Positions 17,901 through 26,149 of a DNA stretch of 64,000 bases are shown piece by piece. The notes under the pieces are model-generated. The model saw nothing but the letters and a program-made list of their open reading frames with translations. It was not told where the DNA came from and made no database searches. The position numbers were made by a program, and so were the translations under genes. Position 1 is the stretch's first letter. Each line of letters begins with the position of its first letter. Source of the DNA: Bordetella genomosp. 11 (GTDB lineage: Bacteria; Pseudomonadota; Gammaproteobacteria; Burkholderiales; Burkholderiaceae_B); the NCBI RefSeq assembly GCF_002261215.1, contig NZ_NEVS01000004.1:1922001-1986000 (forward strand), written 5' to 3'.

Positions 17901-19057
17901 GGCAGCGCGTCGACACGAAGCGGTTGCTGTGCCAGTACCGTATCGCTCCAGGACCACCCGTCCCCACCGCCCACACGTCCGTGTTGCGACGCCGTAATGA
18001 TGTAATCGGTGTTCGGCGCCAACCCGGTCAAATCGCACATCCAATAGCCTGCACCGTTCGCGACGCCGTTGCACCCTGGAGAGTCGGCTTGGCGGCCAGC
18101 CTTGGCGACCACCGTCGCGCCGGGAAGGGCGGTGCCACTCACTGTGATCGCCTCGCTCCAAGTCACGGGCGACTGTGGCCCGGTGATAGTGACGTTGGGA
18201 ACCGAGATGAAAGTCGATGTATATGGCCCGTCTGCGCTCGTTACGGTCGCGGAAAATACCTGCCCCGCGCCGAAGTACCACGAAGCACTTGTCTGCCAGT
18301 TACCATTGTCGTCCGCCCAAGGGTACTCCTTGCGCCCATTAGAAGTTACGGTGACCTGAGAGTTCTCCGTGGCGGTACCGCGTATGGACGAATAAGCGTT
18401 GGAAGCTTGGTGGATGGCGTTGTGCTGCGCCGGCCACGTTATCACCGGGGGCCGCAAGTGCGCGTCATAGTCCCCGTCAAAGTAGATATCGATGTTGTTG
18501 TCGGACGCCATGGCAGGCTCATCAAGGCACGCGACGCCATCGCACGTGGCACTCGATACATCGCCTTTTCCGTTTGATTTACCCTCTGGAGCCACAATTG
18601 TGGTCGCCCATCCGAAAAGCCACTCATGCGTAAATAGCAGAGGATATGGAGTCGTAGCCCCCTTCTCGGTCGTGGGCTGTACCCACCAAGCCACGGTTTT
18701 CATGACGCCGGAGCAACCATGGCCGAAGTTGTTGTCGTCGGACAATGAGATAGTGGTAGTGCTGAATCCTTTTACATAAATCGTACGGGGCCCCGCGTCG
18801 TACATGCAATCATCGAATATCCGATCCAGGGTGATGTTCGCCGGCCCATGATTGATCAGTTGTACGTTATAGGTTGCCTCTCGCGACACGGGTTCCCCGG
18901 GCTTCTGAGGCTGCGCGGACGCTGCGGATACGGGCTGGCGCGCATCGGAGTGTTTGGCCAATACAGGACCGGCTTGCGTCACGCCGGGCAAGAAGATCGC
19001 CAGCGCAATGCCGATGGCAACGACTTCGGTCCATGCCGTCCCTATCCGCGTTCTCAT
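14945..19057 (-). CDS. Large exported protein with bacterial Ig-like repeats (1370 aa)
   Basis: A Sec-type signal peptide lies at about residues 8-29 (hydrophobic core ending VTQAGPV). A unique N-terminal region of about 190 residues (INHGPANITLDRIFDDCMY, then SDDNNFGHGCSGVMKT) resembles a small cysteine-containing beta domain that I cannot name. About 12 Ig-like repeats of 85-100 residues follow. Each has a strand with V-x-GTG-x-PGA-V (for example VSGTALPGATV, VRGQGQEGARI, VTGTGEPDAQL) and most have a paired Cys ...C...G-x-W-x-C-x-V. The last module (GTATPDTWVEVSQTGGGSG, STAAVFQTPAPYP) is homologous to the ends of the two giant proteins downstream. ATG 19057 has AAGGG 6 nt upstream. Likely a surface or secreted adhesin-like protein; no autotransporter, RTX or LPXTG element is visible. 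Confidence 0.85.
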   Translation of the reverse strand: MRTRIGTAWTEVVAIGIALAIFLPGVTQAGPVLAKHSDARQPVSAASAQPQKPGEPVSREATYNVQLINHGPANITLDRIFDDCMYDAGPRTIYVKGFSTTTISLSDDNNFGHGCSGVMKTVAWWVQPTTEKGATTPYPLLFTHEWLFGWATTIVAPEGKSNGKGDVSSATCDGVACLDEPAMASDNNIDIYFDGDYDAHLRPPVITWPAQHNAIHQASNAYSSIRGTATENSQVTVTSNGRKEYPWADDNGNWQTSASWYFGAGQVFSATVTSADGPYTSTFISVPNVTITGPQSPVTWSEAITVSGTALPGATVVAKAGRQADSPGCNGVANGAGYWMCDLTGLAPNTDYIITASQHGRVGGGDGWSWSDTVLAQQPLRVDALPLSFLYPPNGGHIDGDVTTFTSIFGTGTPGGQITIVSDYSATKPVYAQINAQGYWRTDSVFRFPPPSPHSEGYSVPVSQQVNGQAAPGATLRFDSWPSLKFTYPLDQTTLPSNQTSVAIKGTGLVAATVTPDLPIYPDNGAKVCDPVQIDSTGTWSCPVSNLTPAFYTLNMHQGISGQTDRPVSVHFSVARPVSIDEPIDEQAFPPQTTQVAFKGWGQPGATLKVSVPNATPCQNQVIPNSGQWACLVTGLKVGASYIATVTEGDSSAIAGGPGWLDPAVTRQFSVSGFDPLSITVPAENQVFSSTTTGITATGQAQAGAQLSINVPGAQPCQPQQAPASWQCAVSGLQPATSYLLTATQSVGGVDDAPKHADFSVATPLVVLLPKENQQLGAADTTVDISGTGQPNANVAITANPAQPCNTTADDKGRWRCMVTGLTTGTSYTAQVTQSGQGWQDPAVPRDFSVPAAQGIGIRAPRDKSVVSSNNPIDGIQIAGTGQSGAVAQVVVGSDSPRNIDIVNGAWATDPIPLSHYGVNGAPLSIVATEYVDNKPQSQATANITVAKVATVTSPRDEEEVQDIGKVTVRGQGQEGARITVNIIDGAGPKKGCGATVTQGAWSCVLTGILPGSPYTLSVLQSGQAGDWTDQPVGRVFHTRAARPIVYGHPAPGDGLPANTPYDVTGTGEPDAQLSLKLMGVIDLGFTTVQGDGTWAFTNLLSSGPGCYSLTATQMLDGYPLDQGTTQYPVGGATCPGGSPFYITEPMPDQVVVGSSYIVQGYGTPGYTVTFPNGPSCQTLVQRDGTWTCGPYPITAAGTYSVLARQTQNPSMVSGDPPTSTRRFSVLNPVAISSPADGSKTYWQANKPPPPFSVSGTATPDTWVEVSQTGGGSGDPQMVRASSAGTWSTAAVFQTPAPYPGGNCSIHACISPPLTLHVQQIYAGEVADEASVTINGEWDITQAEQGATQDQKQGSRQPVSPQGAGQGSAR

Positions 19058-19110
19058 GTTCGACCCTTCAGTTCAATTAATAGAATCCATGCTGCGGCGT
19101 GAATTTCTAC

Positions 19111-22100
19111 TTTCATCTTCGACTTCGATATCGCTGGCCTTCAATTGAAGGTCACGACGCCATAGATGGTGATCTGCTGCTGGTTGACCTGCTGTCCGCC
19201 GTAGGTCTGGGTGGCGGTGACCGTGCCGGGATCGCTCTTGCACGAGCTCCAGTTGTAGGTGCAGTGCTGCGCGTCGCTGATCGGCGGCGGCGCCCGGAAG
19301 ACCGCGTCGGTCGTCCAGTTGCCGTTCAGGTCCACGTCCACCGTCACCGGCCCGCCTTCGCCGCCGGCCTGCGTCACCGTCACCTGCCCGCCCGAGGCCC
19401 CCGTGCCCATCACCTTGTATAGCCGGCCCCCATTGGTGCGCACCTGGTCGCCATCGCGCGGGTAGACGATCGCCGCGTCCGGCGGCGGCCCCGCCACCAC
19501 CGTGAAGTCGCGCGTGGGCGTCTGCCCAATCTGATCCTTGCCCATGTATTCCGTGGCCTGCACCGTGCGCGGCCCCGCCCCCTGCTTGTCTTCCTGGTCC
19601 GTGTACGTCAGCGACCACGTCCCGTCCGCGTTGACCGGCGCCGAGCGCTCGGCCACGCCCGACACATCGACCTTCACCGAGTCCAGCTGGCCCCCGCCCG
19701 TGCCCCGGATCGTGTATGGCAGGTACACCGACTGGCCCTCCTGCGGCGAAACGATCGACACGCTGGCCGTGCCGCCCACGTTGTACGTCACCGGATCCGA
19801 GCTGCCCAGCGCCGTGCTGCCCGCGTACTGCGTGGCCGTGATCGTGAACTGGCCCTTGCTCGGCGTACCTTCCCCGTACGTCTGCGTCCACAGCCCCTGG
19901 TCATTGACCGCGATCCCCGCGTACGTCGGCAGGCCGTTATTGCCCGTGACCGTCACCGTGGTCCCCGGCTGCGCCCGGCCGCTGACCACATACGGCACAT
20001 CCACCGTCATGCCCGACTGCGGGTTGTCGATCGCCACCGCCTCCGGCTGCACCTGGTACGAACGTTGCGCCGGCGTGCCCTGCATCTGTCCGCCCAGCGT
20101 CTGCGTGGCCGTGATCGTGAACGCCCCCTTCAGCGGCGACTCCGTCCCGTACGTCGTCGTCCACTGGCCGTCGCCGTTCACGTCGATGTCCGCGTGCTCG
20201 GGCAGCCCGTTGTCGCCCTTGACCGTCACCTGCATCCCCGCCTGGCCCGTGCCCGACACCACATACGGCACCTGCACGATCTGCCCATCGGTCGGCGTGC
20301 CGATCGTCACCCCCGCAGGCGGCACCGTCGCCTGGTCCGGCTCCACCGAGTAATGCCGGAGGACCGGATCGCCCACCTGCACCGTCTTGCCGTCGACCTG
20401 CATCGACTGCGCGGCCTGCACCCAGTACGTCCCCGCCTTCGTGTCGTACGGCCCGCACGACCATTGCCGCGCCGACGATACCGTCACCTGGCACGGCGCT
20501 CCGCCCTGCGGATCGCTCATCGTCACCGACGCCCCCGGCTCGCCCGACCCGCCTATCGTGTACGGCGTCTGGTCGATCTCCTGGTTCTCCCACGGCGTGG
20601 CGATCGTCAGCGGTGTGGCATCGGCCTGCACCGTGTAGCGCACCGGCGCGCTCGTGCCCGCGGCCTGTCCACCGATCGTTTGCGCGGCCGAGACCGTGTA
20701 CGTCCCGCTCTTGGATAGATACGCCGCCGACCACGTGCGGTCCTGGCCCACCGCGATCGGCCCCACATCGGGCAGCCCCAGCCCGCTGACCGTCACGCTG
20801 GCCCCCAGCGCCCCCGTGCCCCCGATCGTGTACACCGGGTCGGTGATCACCTCGCCGCCCGTGGGCGTGGTGATCGTCACCGGCGCGGCCGCCGCCCGCA
20901 CCGCATAGTCGCGCTGCACCGGCGGCCCGGCCGCCAGGTTATTGATCCACTGCGTGGCCGTCACGCTGTACGGGCCCGGCGCCAGCTCGTACGGGCCGCA
21001 GCTCCACGCCCCTTGCGAGCTCACCGTCGTGTAGCACCCATTGTTCGCGCTCAAACCAGCGGCCGACATGGATGACGAGGCGAGTGCCGCTGCCGCCGCC
21101 GGCACCGGCCCCGGCAACGTCACCACCGCCCCGGGCTGGCCCGTGCCGCTGATGGTGTGGCTCGCGCCCACCGTCGCGTTCTCCGCCGGGTCCGTGATGC
21201 TCAGCGCCGCCGCCACCGCCGTCCCCGCCACCGAGTAGCTCACCGAGGCGCTGGCGTTCCAGTCCGCGCCCCCGTCGGGTCCCTTCTGCACGGCCGTCGC
21301 CGTGTAGCTGCCCGCCTGCGACAGATAGGTCGTGGACCACGTTCCCTTGGACCCCACCGGGATGTTCGCATGCGTGGCCAGCCCCACCCCCGACACCGTC
21401 ACCAGCGTGCCCGGCTGGCCCGTGCCGGCGATCGTGTAAGTCGGCGTACTGATGCTCTGCCCAGGCTGCGGCGCGGTGATCGACATCCCCGCCACGTCGC
21501 CCTGCGCCGCGTAGCTCACCGTGGCCGGCGCCCCCGCCGCGATGCCCGCCGTATACGCCTGCACCGACACCGCATGCAGCCCCCGCACCGCCAGATAGCT
21601 GCTGGACCAGTTGCCCTTGTCATCGGCCTCGATCGTACGATTGACCAGCGTGCCGCCCGTGCACTGCGGCAGCGTACCCCCGCCGCAGTCGGCCAGCGTC
21701 AGCGACGACCCCGGCGCCGCGCTGCCTTGCACCGTCAGCGTGCCCGCCGGCACCCACTGGCCCTGCGTGGGCGTGGCGATCGTCGTCGCCCGCACCGACA
21801 CCGTGTAGCCCCGCGTGCTGGGCGTGAGTTGCGCCACCCCGTCGATCACCTGCGTGGCCGTCACCGTGTAGCTGCCCGCCACCGCCACATACTGCGGCGA
21901 CTGCCACTGGCCCTGGTCATCGACCTGCACCGCCCAGCGCAGCCAGTCGGCCACCCCCGCCGGCGCCTGCGTGCTGTCCAGCAGCACCACCGCACCCGGC
22001 TCGCCCGTGCCCGACACCACATACGTCGGCGTGCCCACGTTCGACCCCTCGGCCGGCGCCGCTATCGTCGCCGCCGGCGTCGCCACCACCACGTGCACCG

Positions 22101-22790
22101 CACTCGTACTGGGCGGCACCCCGGCCAGCGTGTGCGTGGCCGTGATCGTGTACTCGCCCATCGTATCGGTCGGGTACTGTCCGCACGACCAGTCGCCCGA
22201 CGGCCCGACCTTCTCCACCGTGCACACCGGCTGGCCGTCGCGCGTCACATCCACCCGCGCCCCCGGATAGCCCCGCCCCGTGATCGCCTGCTGGCCGTGC
22301 AGCACCGGCCGCAGCTGCTGCGCGTTCTTGGCAATCTCCACGGACACATAGAAGTGCCGCGACACCGGCTTGCCGAACGGCTGCCCGTGCTTGTGCACCT
22401 GCACGTTCACCGTGTACTGCCCGCCCGGCGGAAACGGCAGCGGCGGCGACTTCCAGATCCCGCTGCTCGGGCTGATCGGTATCTCGATGCCACCCTCCAG
22501 GCCCCCGCCCAGGCCAAAGCCCGGCGGCCACAGAAAGATCGTTCCGCCCAGCGCCGGCAGTCCCGGCGGCGCGAACCCGCTTAACGGGATGCCCCCGCCC
22601 GCGCCGCCGCCACCGCCGCCGGGCGGCACCATGCCATCGGCCGGCGGGTCCTGCGGCTCTGGCGGGTCGTCGTCGTCATCGTCGTCGTCCTCCACCGTGT
22701 AGTGCCGCGTCGCCGTGTTCAGGTAGCGACCGTTGACGTACTCCTTGGCCGTCAGCGTGTACTCCCCCTCCTCGGAGGCCAGCACGTTGC
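19111..22790. repeat. Long direct repeat, copy 1 (3' part of giant gene)
   Basis: This segment matches 26150-29829 with a constant offset of 7039 bp. About ten single-base differences occur before about 19870. From there to about 22790 (2.9 kb) I see none, and reading frames are the same in every phase. Similarity continues beyond 22790 but decays quickly in the protease-coding half. It contains the poly-Asp/Gly linker and about ten Ig-like repeats. Confidence 0.9.
19138..19151. repeat. 14-bp perfect palindrome over the stop codon
   Basis: CCTTCAATTGAAGG is self-complementary and spans the last codons and TGA stop of the 2004-aa gene. The same palindrome occurs at 26177-26190 over the stop of the paralogue. 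It has no loop or T-run and so is not a convincing terminator; it is simply part of the long repeat. Confidence 0.5.
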
Positions 22791-25155
22791 AGCGCCACCG
22801 ACCGCTCGCGTCCACCGTCACAGGCCCGCTCGTGCACAGCGACGCGTCGCTGATCAGCGAGGACTGCGGCACCGTCTGCGACGAGCCCGCGTCGGAGATG
22901 TCCAGCGTCGACAGCGGCTGGCCCTCGCCTTCTACCGGCACCAACCCCTGTTCCTGCACCGACCCCTCCGCCGGCAGGCTCACCGACACCGGCGCTGCAA
23001 TCTCGAACGTGCGCTCGATCGTCTGCAACACCTCGCCTGGAGGCTGAGGATTGACCAGGCTTACCGCCAACGTATAGACGCCCGGCGTCTTATCGCCGAA
23101 GTCGGGACACGCCCAGGATCCGTTCGAGCCCACGGTGACATCGCAGGAATACTCCCCGGTATAGGGGCTTCCGTCCTTAAAGACCTTGTCGATTTCGATT
23201 TTGAACGATGGGGACCCGGTACCTGATACGGGGAGATTCTCACTCGGCAGATAAGCCCCCCTACTCTTGTCACGTGGCAGGTTGACAGTGAACGTGGTGC
23301 CCGCTTGAAATTTGAGATGTATACGAGCATCGCCCGTCTGATCGCCATTGTTGAACTGCCGTGCCTGCATCACGGTGGGCGCCAACGTACGCATCATCAC
23401 GGCGGCCGGTAAATTGCTTTGCCCGTTGCGCATCGTATATGCCGTGGACAGTTCCGCGCGGGTATCGATGCCCGGCTGGCCTCCAAGCGTGCTTGAAAAC
23501 CACTCCGGCACGGTACTGTCATCCTGCGGGGCCAAAATCTGAAGTGGAGCGATCGGGCCGCCATTGGCCGTGTACTCGGTTTGCACAGCCAGTCGCGCCG
23601 CCTTGGCGCCGGCGGCCACGCGCGCGGCCGCGGTCAGTACATAACCTTTGCCGTCGCTTCCCACAATCATCGGAGGACAGCGCCAGCGAAGCAGGGCGTC
23701 GGGCTCCTCCTCCAAACATATCGACTGCCCCGACTGCATGCCGTTCTCGTTGCGGCTGACCTCGACCCGCGATCCCATAGGACTGGTTCCACGGATGGAG
23801 AAACTCGGAACGACAAGATTCTTACCGTCCGTGGCGTAATTGCCGGAACTATCGGTCGGGGCGGTGAATCTCAGCGTATTGCTGCCCGTATATGACAGAT
23901 ACACCCAGTCCGCTGCAAGCGGGGCCTTGCCGGCACCTGCATTTATGACGGCAGACAGTGCTACAAGGCCGTCCGGCCTGACAGGCTGCGGCATGGAGCC
24001 GGTAGTAACCTCGCAACTCCAATCACCCTGCGCGTTGACTTGTACTGCGTCATCGCCGGCCGAGCCATTGCAGACCAAACCGCCCAGATGTACCCCGAGC
24101 GTAGCGCCGGGCGGACCCAAACCTTTTACCTGCAGGGCAAGCGCTTCCCCAGCCGATATATAGATTCCAGGCGCCGGTTCTGTAATAAGCACGCTGGAAG
24201 CCTTTCTCTGCAGCCATTCCGGGTCGACCAGGGAAACCGCAATCCTGGCAAACACAGGACTCTGCAAGTTGGATTCTTCGACGTCGGTCGTGGAGATGAC
24301 ACCCAGTACGTACAATCCACGATAGAGCATCGGGCCGCCCGACCCGCCAGGCAGCATTGCCGATATCCGGCGTCCCGATACGCCAACTCCGGCCCCACTC
24401 AGCAGGTCGGCGATCCGTCCCATAAAAGCAAAGAATATGGGTCCTGTTGTCAGTTCATACAGCGCCCGATTGGCCGCGGAATACCCATAACCGAGCAGCA
24501 GATGGGGCTGCCGTGCCTTGACCTCATCTTCGGTACTTAACGCCCCGCGTGCCACCGGCCTGATGTAGGCCATCTCCGTTATGTAATCCTTGGGATCGGT
24601 GACCAGCAGCGCTACATCCTCGCCATAGCCCTCTTTTCTCGGCTGCCGGCAGATCCGGGCGATGGAGGTCTGTCGTTGGGCCGGATCGTTCAGATAGCGG
24701 ATCCGAAAACTTCTCACAATCCGATTCGACGCCGCATCCACGCAATCGTCATCCGTTGCCTCGATCTGCAGGAGATCATTGACGCAATGGTAGGCACTCA
24801 GAATGTAGTCGCGTGTCTTCGAAGGATCCTTGGTATCCGCGCCTTGCCAGATCACGGTGCCCGTACAGGCGGGATTCCATGTCCCGGATTGTATGGCGTA
24901 CTTCTCTATGGAGACGATCTGACGTGCCTCGCCCAGCGGCACTTTATTCCCCTGCGCCGGATGTAGCGGGGCTGGTGCGGCCAGCATGGCGTCAGGGAAG
25001 GTGCGGCGATGCTGGGCATCCTGCAAGCCGCCGTCCGACGGCGTCGCGGCAGTAGCCACCGATGCAGCCAGGGCCAGCAATATACCGGCCAGTATGAACG
25101 CATCGAGCATCCACCCAGGCCTGGCTATCCTTCGACAACGCGAAATTGCGTGCAC
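19141..25155 (-). CDS. Giant exported trypsin-like protease with Ig-like repeats (2004 aa)
   Basis: N-terminal export signal (hydrophobic MLDAFILAGILLALAASVATA at about residues 16-36). A trypsin-like serine protease domain (about 70-310) has a candidate triad: His123 in SAYHCVND, Asp180 in EDVALLVT and Ser272 in LPGGSGGPML. The usual GDSGG aspartate is replaced by Gly. About 15 Ig-like repeats (V-x-GTG-x-PGA type) follow, interrupted mid-protein by an Asp8-Pro-rich-Gly linker, then a Cys-containing C-terminal module. I chose GTG 25155 because AGGAG lies 5 nt upstream and the same GTG is kept in the paralogue; ATG 25158 is only 2 nt from AGGAG. Probably secreted or surface protease-adhesin; substrate and outer-membrane export route unknown. 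Confidence 0.85.
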   Translation of the reverse strand: MHAISRCRRIARPGWMLDAFILAGILLALAASVATAATPSDGGLQDAQHRRTFPDAMLAAPAPLHPAQGNKVPLGEARQIVSIEKYAIQSGTWNPACTGTVIWQGADTKDPSKTRDYILSAYHCVNDLLQIEATDDDCVDAASNRIVRSFRIRYLNDPAQRQTSIARICRQPRKEGYGEDVALLVTDPKDYITEMAYIRPVARGALSTEDEVKARQPHLLLGYGYSAANRALYELTTGPIFFAFMGRIADLLSGAGVGVSGRRISAMLPGGSGGPMLYRGLYVLGVISTTDVEESNLQSPVFARIAVSLVDPEWLQRKASSVLITEPAPGIYISAGEALALQVKGLGPPGATLGVHLGGLVCNGSAGDDAVQVNAQGDWSCEVTTGSMPQPVRPDGLVALSAVINAGAGKAPLAADWVYLSYTGSNTLRFTAPTDSSGNYATDGKNLVVPSFSIRGTSPMGSRVEVSRNENGMQSGQSICLEEEPDALLRWRCPPMIVGSDGKGYVLTAAARVAAGAKAARLAVQTEYTANGGPIAPLQILAPQDDSTVPEWFSSTLGGQPGIDTRAELSTAYTMRNGQSNLPAAVMMRTLAPTVMQARQFNNGDQTGDARIHLKFQAGTTFTVNLPRDKSRGAYLPSENLPVSGTGSPSFKIEIDKVFKDGSPYTGEYSCDVTVGSNGSWACPDFGDKTPGVYTLAVSLVNPQPPGEVLQTIERTFEIAAPVSVSLPAEGSVQEQGLVPVEGEGQPLSTLDISDAGSSQTVPQSSLISDASLCTSGPVTVDASGRWRCNVLASEEGEYTLTAKEYVNGRYLNTATRHYTVEDDDDDDDDPPEPQDPPADGMVPPGGGGGGAGGGIPLSGFAPPGLPALGGTIFLWPPGFGLGGGLEGGIEIPISPSSGIWKSPPLPFPPGGQYTVNVQVHKHGQPFGKPVSRHFYVSVEIAKNAQQLRPVLHGQQAITGRGYPGARVDVTRDGQPVCTVEKVGPSGDWSCGQYPTDTMGEYTITATHTLAGVPPSTSAVHVVVATPAATIAAPAEGSNVGTPTYVVSGTGEPGAVVLLDSTQAPAGVADWLRWAVQVDDQGQWQSPQYVAVAGSYTVTATQVIDGVAQLTPSTRGYTVSVRATTIATPTQGQWVPAGTLTVQGSAAPGSSLTLADCGGGTLPQCTGGTLVNRTIEADDKGNWSSSYLAVRGLHAVSVQAYTAGIAAGAPATVSYAAQGDVAGMSITAPQPGQSISTPTYTIAGTGQPGTLVTVSGVGLATHANIPVGSKGTWSTTYLSQAGSYTATAVQKGPDGGADWNASASVSYSVAGTAVAAALSITDPAENATVGASHTISGTGQPGAVVTLPGPVPAAAAALASSSMSAAGLSANNGCYTTVSSQGAWSCGPYELAPGPYSVTATQWINNLAAGPPVQRDYAVRAAAAPVTITTPTGGEVITDPVYTIGGTGALGASVTVSGLGLPDVGPIAVGQDRTWSAAYLSKSGTYTVSAAQTIGGQAAGTSAPVRYTVQADATPLTIATPWENQEIDQTPYTIGGSGEPGASVTMSDPQGGAPCQVTVSSARQWSCGPYDTKAGTYWVQAAQSMQVDGKTVQVGDPVLRHYSVEPDQATVPPAGVTIGTPTDGQIVQVPYVVSGTGQAGMQVTVKGDNGLPEHADIDVNGDGQWTTTYGTESPLKGAFTITATQTLGGQMQGTPAQRSYQVQPEAVAIDNPQSGMTVDVPYVVSGRAQPGTTVTVTGNNGLPTYAGIAVNDQGLWTQTYGEGTPSKGQFTITATQYAGSTALGSSDPVTYNVGGTASVSIVSPQEGQSVYLPYTIRGTGGGQLDSVKVDVSGVAERSAPVNADGTWSLTYTDQEDKQGAGPRTVQATEYMGKDQIGQTPTRDFTVVAGPPPDAAIVYPRDGDQVRTNGGRLYKVMGTGASGGQVTVTQAGGEGGPVTVDVDLNGNWTTDAVFRAPPPISDAQHCTYNWSSCKSDPGTVTATQTYGGQQVNQQQITIYGVVTFN

Positions 25156-25158
25156 CAT

Positions 25159-25461
25159 TACTCCTATGCGGATCCGGCGAACCAACACCGGCGCGATGTG
25201 CGTGCCCGGTTCCGGCGAAGAGACCATGCAGGCGGAGCATCAGCCGACCGCAATTGGCAACAACATACCCAAAGGGGACAACGACGGCTTTTAGTTCGCG
25301 GCGAAGTGTTTTGAATAAGCTGCGTCGACCCCATGTCGGCCGTTTGGGTGCGACGCGGCATCTGCCGCATGCTCTGCCGGGAGCAGGCCGGATCGGCTGT
25401 CCTTCGGTTCGGGAATGATGTATTCTTACAAAACCAATATCGATAGGAATGAGGTACGAAT
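25159..25461. other. Intergenic region between giant protease gene and vapB
   Basis: About 300 bp holding divergent promoters for the giant gene (leftward) and the toxin-antitoxin pair (rightward). The part at 25284-25330 is conserved upstream of the paralogue. No further gene is supported: the frames crossing it have poor composition and continue into neighbouring genes out of phase. Confidence 0.6.
25284..25330 (-). promoter_or_regulatory. Conserved upstream element of the giant protease gene, copy 1
   Basis: About 47 bp, including GCTTTTAGTTC and TTTTGAATAAGCT on the plus strand, is repeated at 32348-32394 upstream of the paralogous giant gene with about eight substitutions. It lies about 130-175 bp upstream of the GTG start codon. 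It may hold the promoter. Five of the eight substitutions fall at third positions of one plus-strand frame (…SSRRSVLNKLRRPHVG…), so a short coding remnant is also possible. Confidence 0.45.
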
Positions 25462-25674
25462 ATGTCCGCCACCGCCACCCTGTCCAGCAAATTCCAGATA
25501 TCCATTCCCAAAGCCGTGCGTGAAGAGCAACACTGGCAAGCCGGACAAGAGTTCGTATTCATCCCCAAGGGCAAGGGCGTCCTGGTCATGCCGGTACCTG
25601 AACTGGAGCAACTGGCCGGCATCGCCAAGGGCGCGCGCAAGGACGGCTACCGCGACCGCAAGGACCGCTACTGA
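25462..25674 (+). CDS. vapB: VapB-type antitoxin (AbrB/SpoVT domain)
   Basis: A 70-residue protein. Residues 4-48 form a swapped-hairpin AbrB-like DNA-binding domain (TLSSKFQISIPKAVREEQ, then GQEFVFIPKGKGVLVMPV). The basic C-terminal tail (KGARKDGYRDRKDRY) would wrap the toxin. It is preceded by GAGG at ribosome-site distance and overlaps the toxin gene by 1 nt (TGATG), so the two are translationally coupled. Antitoxins of this type neutralise PIN-domain RNases and repress their own promoter. The pair sits between the two near-identical long repeats. Family call secure; VapB naming by association with the PIN toxin. Confidence 0.92.
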   Translation: MSATATLSSKFQISIPKAVREEQHWQAGQEFVFIPKGKGVLVMPVPELEQLAGIAKGARKDGYRDRKDRY

Positions 25675-26063
25675 TGGCCGCGCGGCTGTGCGTGGTCGAT
25701 ACCTCGGCCTGGATCGAATGGCTTATCGGCAGCGCGCTGGGCAAGACACTGCGCAAGCGGTTCCCCGACAAGTCGCAGTGCATCGTCCCCACCATCGTGC
25801 AGCTGGAACTCTCGAAATGGCTCGTGCGCGAGGTCGGCGAAGAAGGTGCCGACCAGGTGATTGCCTATACGCAAAAGTGCGCCGTCGTGCCCTTGGACTC
25901 GGCCATCGCGCTGCTCGCCGCGGATCTGCACCGAGAGCACAAGCTGGCTACCGCCGACGCCATCGTCTATGCCACGGCGCAACACCAGCACGCGGAATTG
26001 CTGACCTGCGACGCCCATTTCGAAGGCCTGCCGGACGTGGTCTTCCTGCGCAAGGCCGTGTGA
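25674..26063 (+). CDS. vapC: VapC-type PIN-domain toxin ribonuclease
   Basis: A 129-residue PIN-domain protein. The acidic metal-binding set is complete: Asp in CVVDTSAWIEWL, Glu in VQLELSKWL, Asp in LATADAIVYATA, and Asp in LLTCDAHFEGL. Such toxins cleave tRNA or rRNA at specific sites with Mg2+ or Mn2+ when freed from the antitoxin. The ATG overlaps the vapB stop by one base. Because all catalytic residues are present, the toxin looks active rather than decayed. After it, 116 bp separate it from the stop codon of the convergent giant gene. Confidence 0.93.
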   Translation: MAARLCVVDTSAWIEWLIGSALGKTLRKRFPDKSQCIVPTIVQLELSKWLVREVGEEGADQVIAYTQKCAVVPLDSAIALLAADLHREHKLATADAIVYATAQHQHAELLTCDAHFEGLPDVVFLRKAV

Positions 26064-26149
26064 CGTTCGCGATGACACCCGGGCAGGCAACCTGGCGGGT
26101 TTGAAGAGGCGTCGTTCGGCTAGTCCTCCATTTCCACCTTCCACGTCCT

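Noticed and set aside
19138..19151. CCTTCAATTGAAGG as a transcription terminator
   Set aside because: It lacks a loop and a T-run and overlaps coding sequence; it is part of the long repeat.
20065..22584. Several long frames inside the giant repeat genes on both strands
   Set aside because: Their composition is Arg/His/Val- or Gly/Asp-rich, they recur identically in the second repeat copy, and the repeat-protein frame explains the sequence fully.
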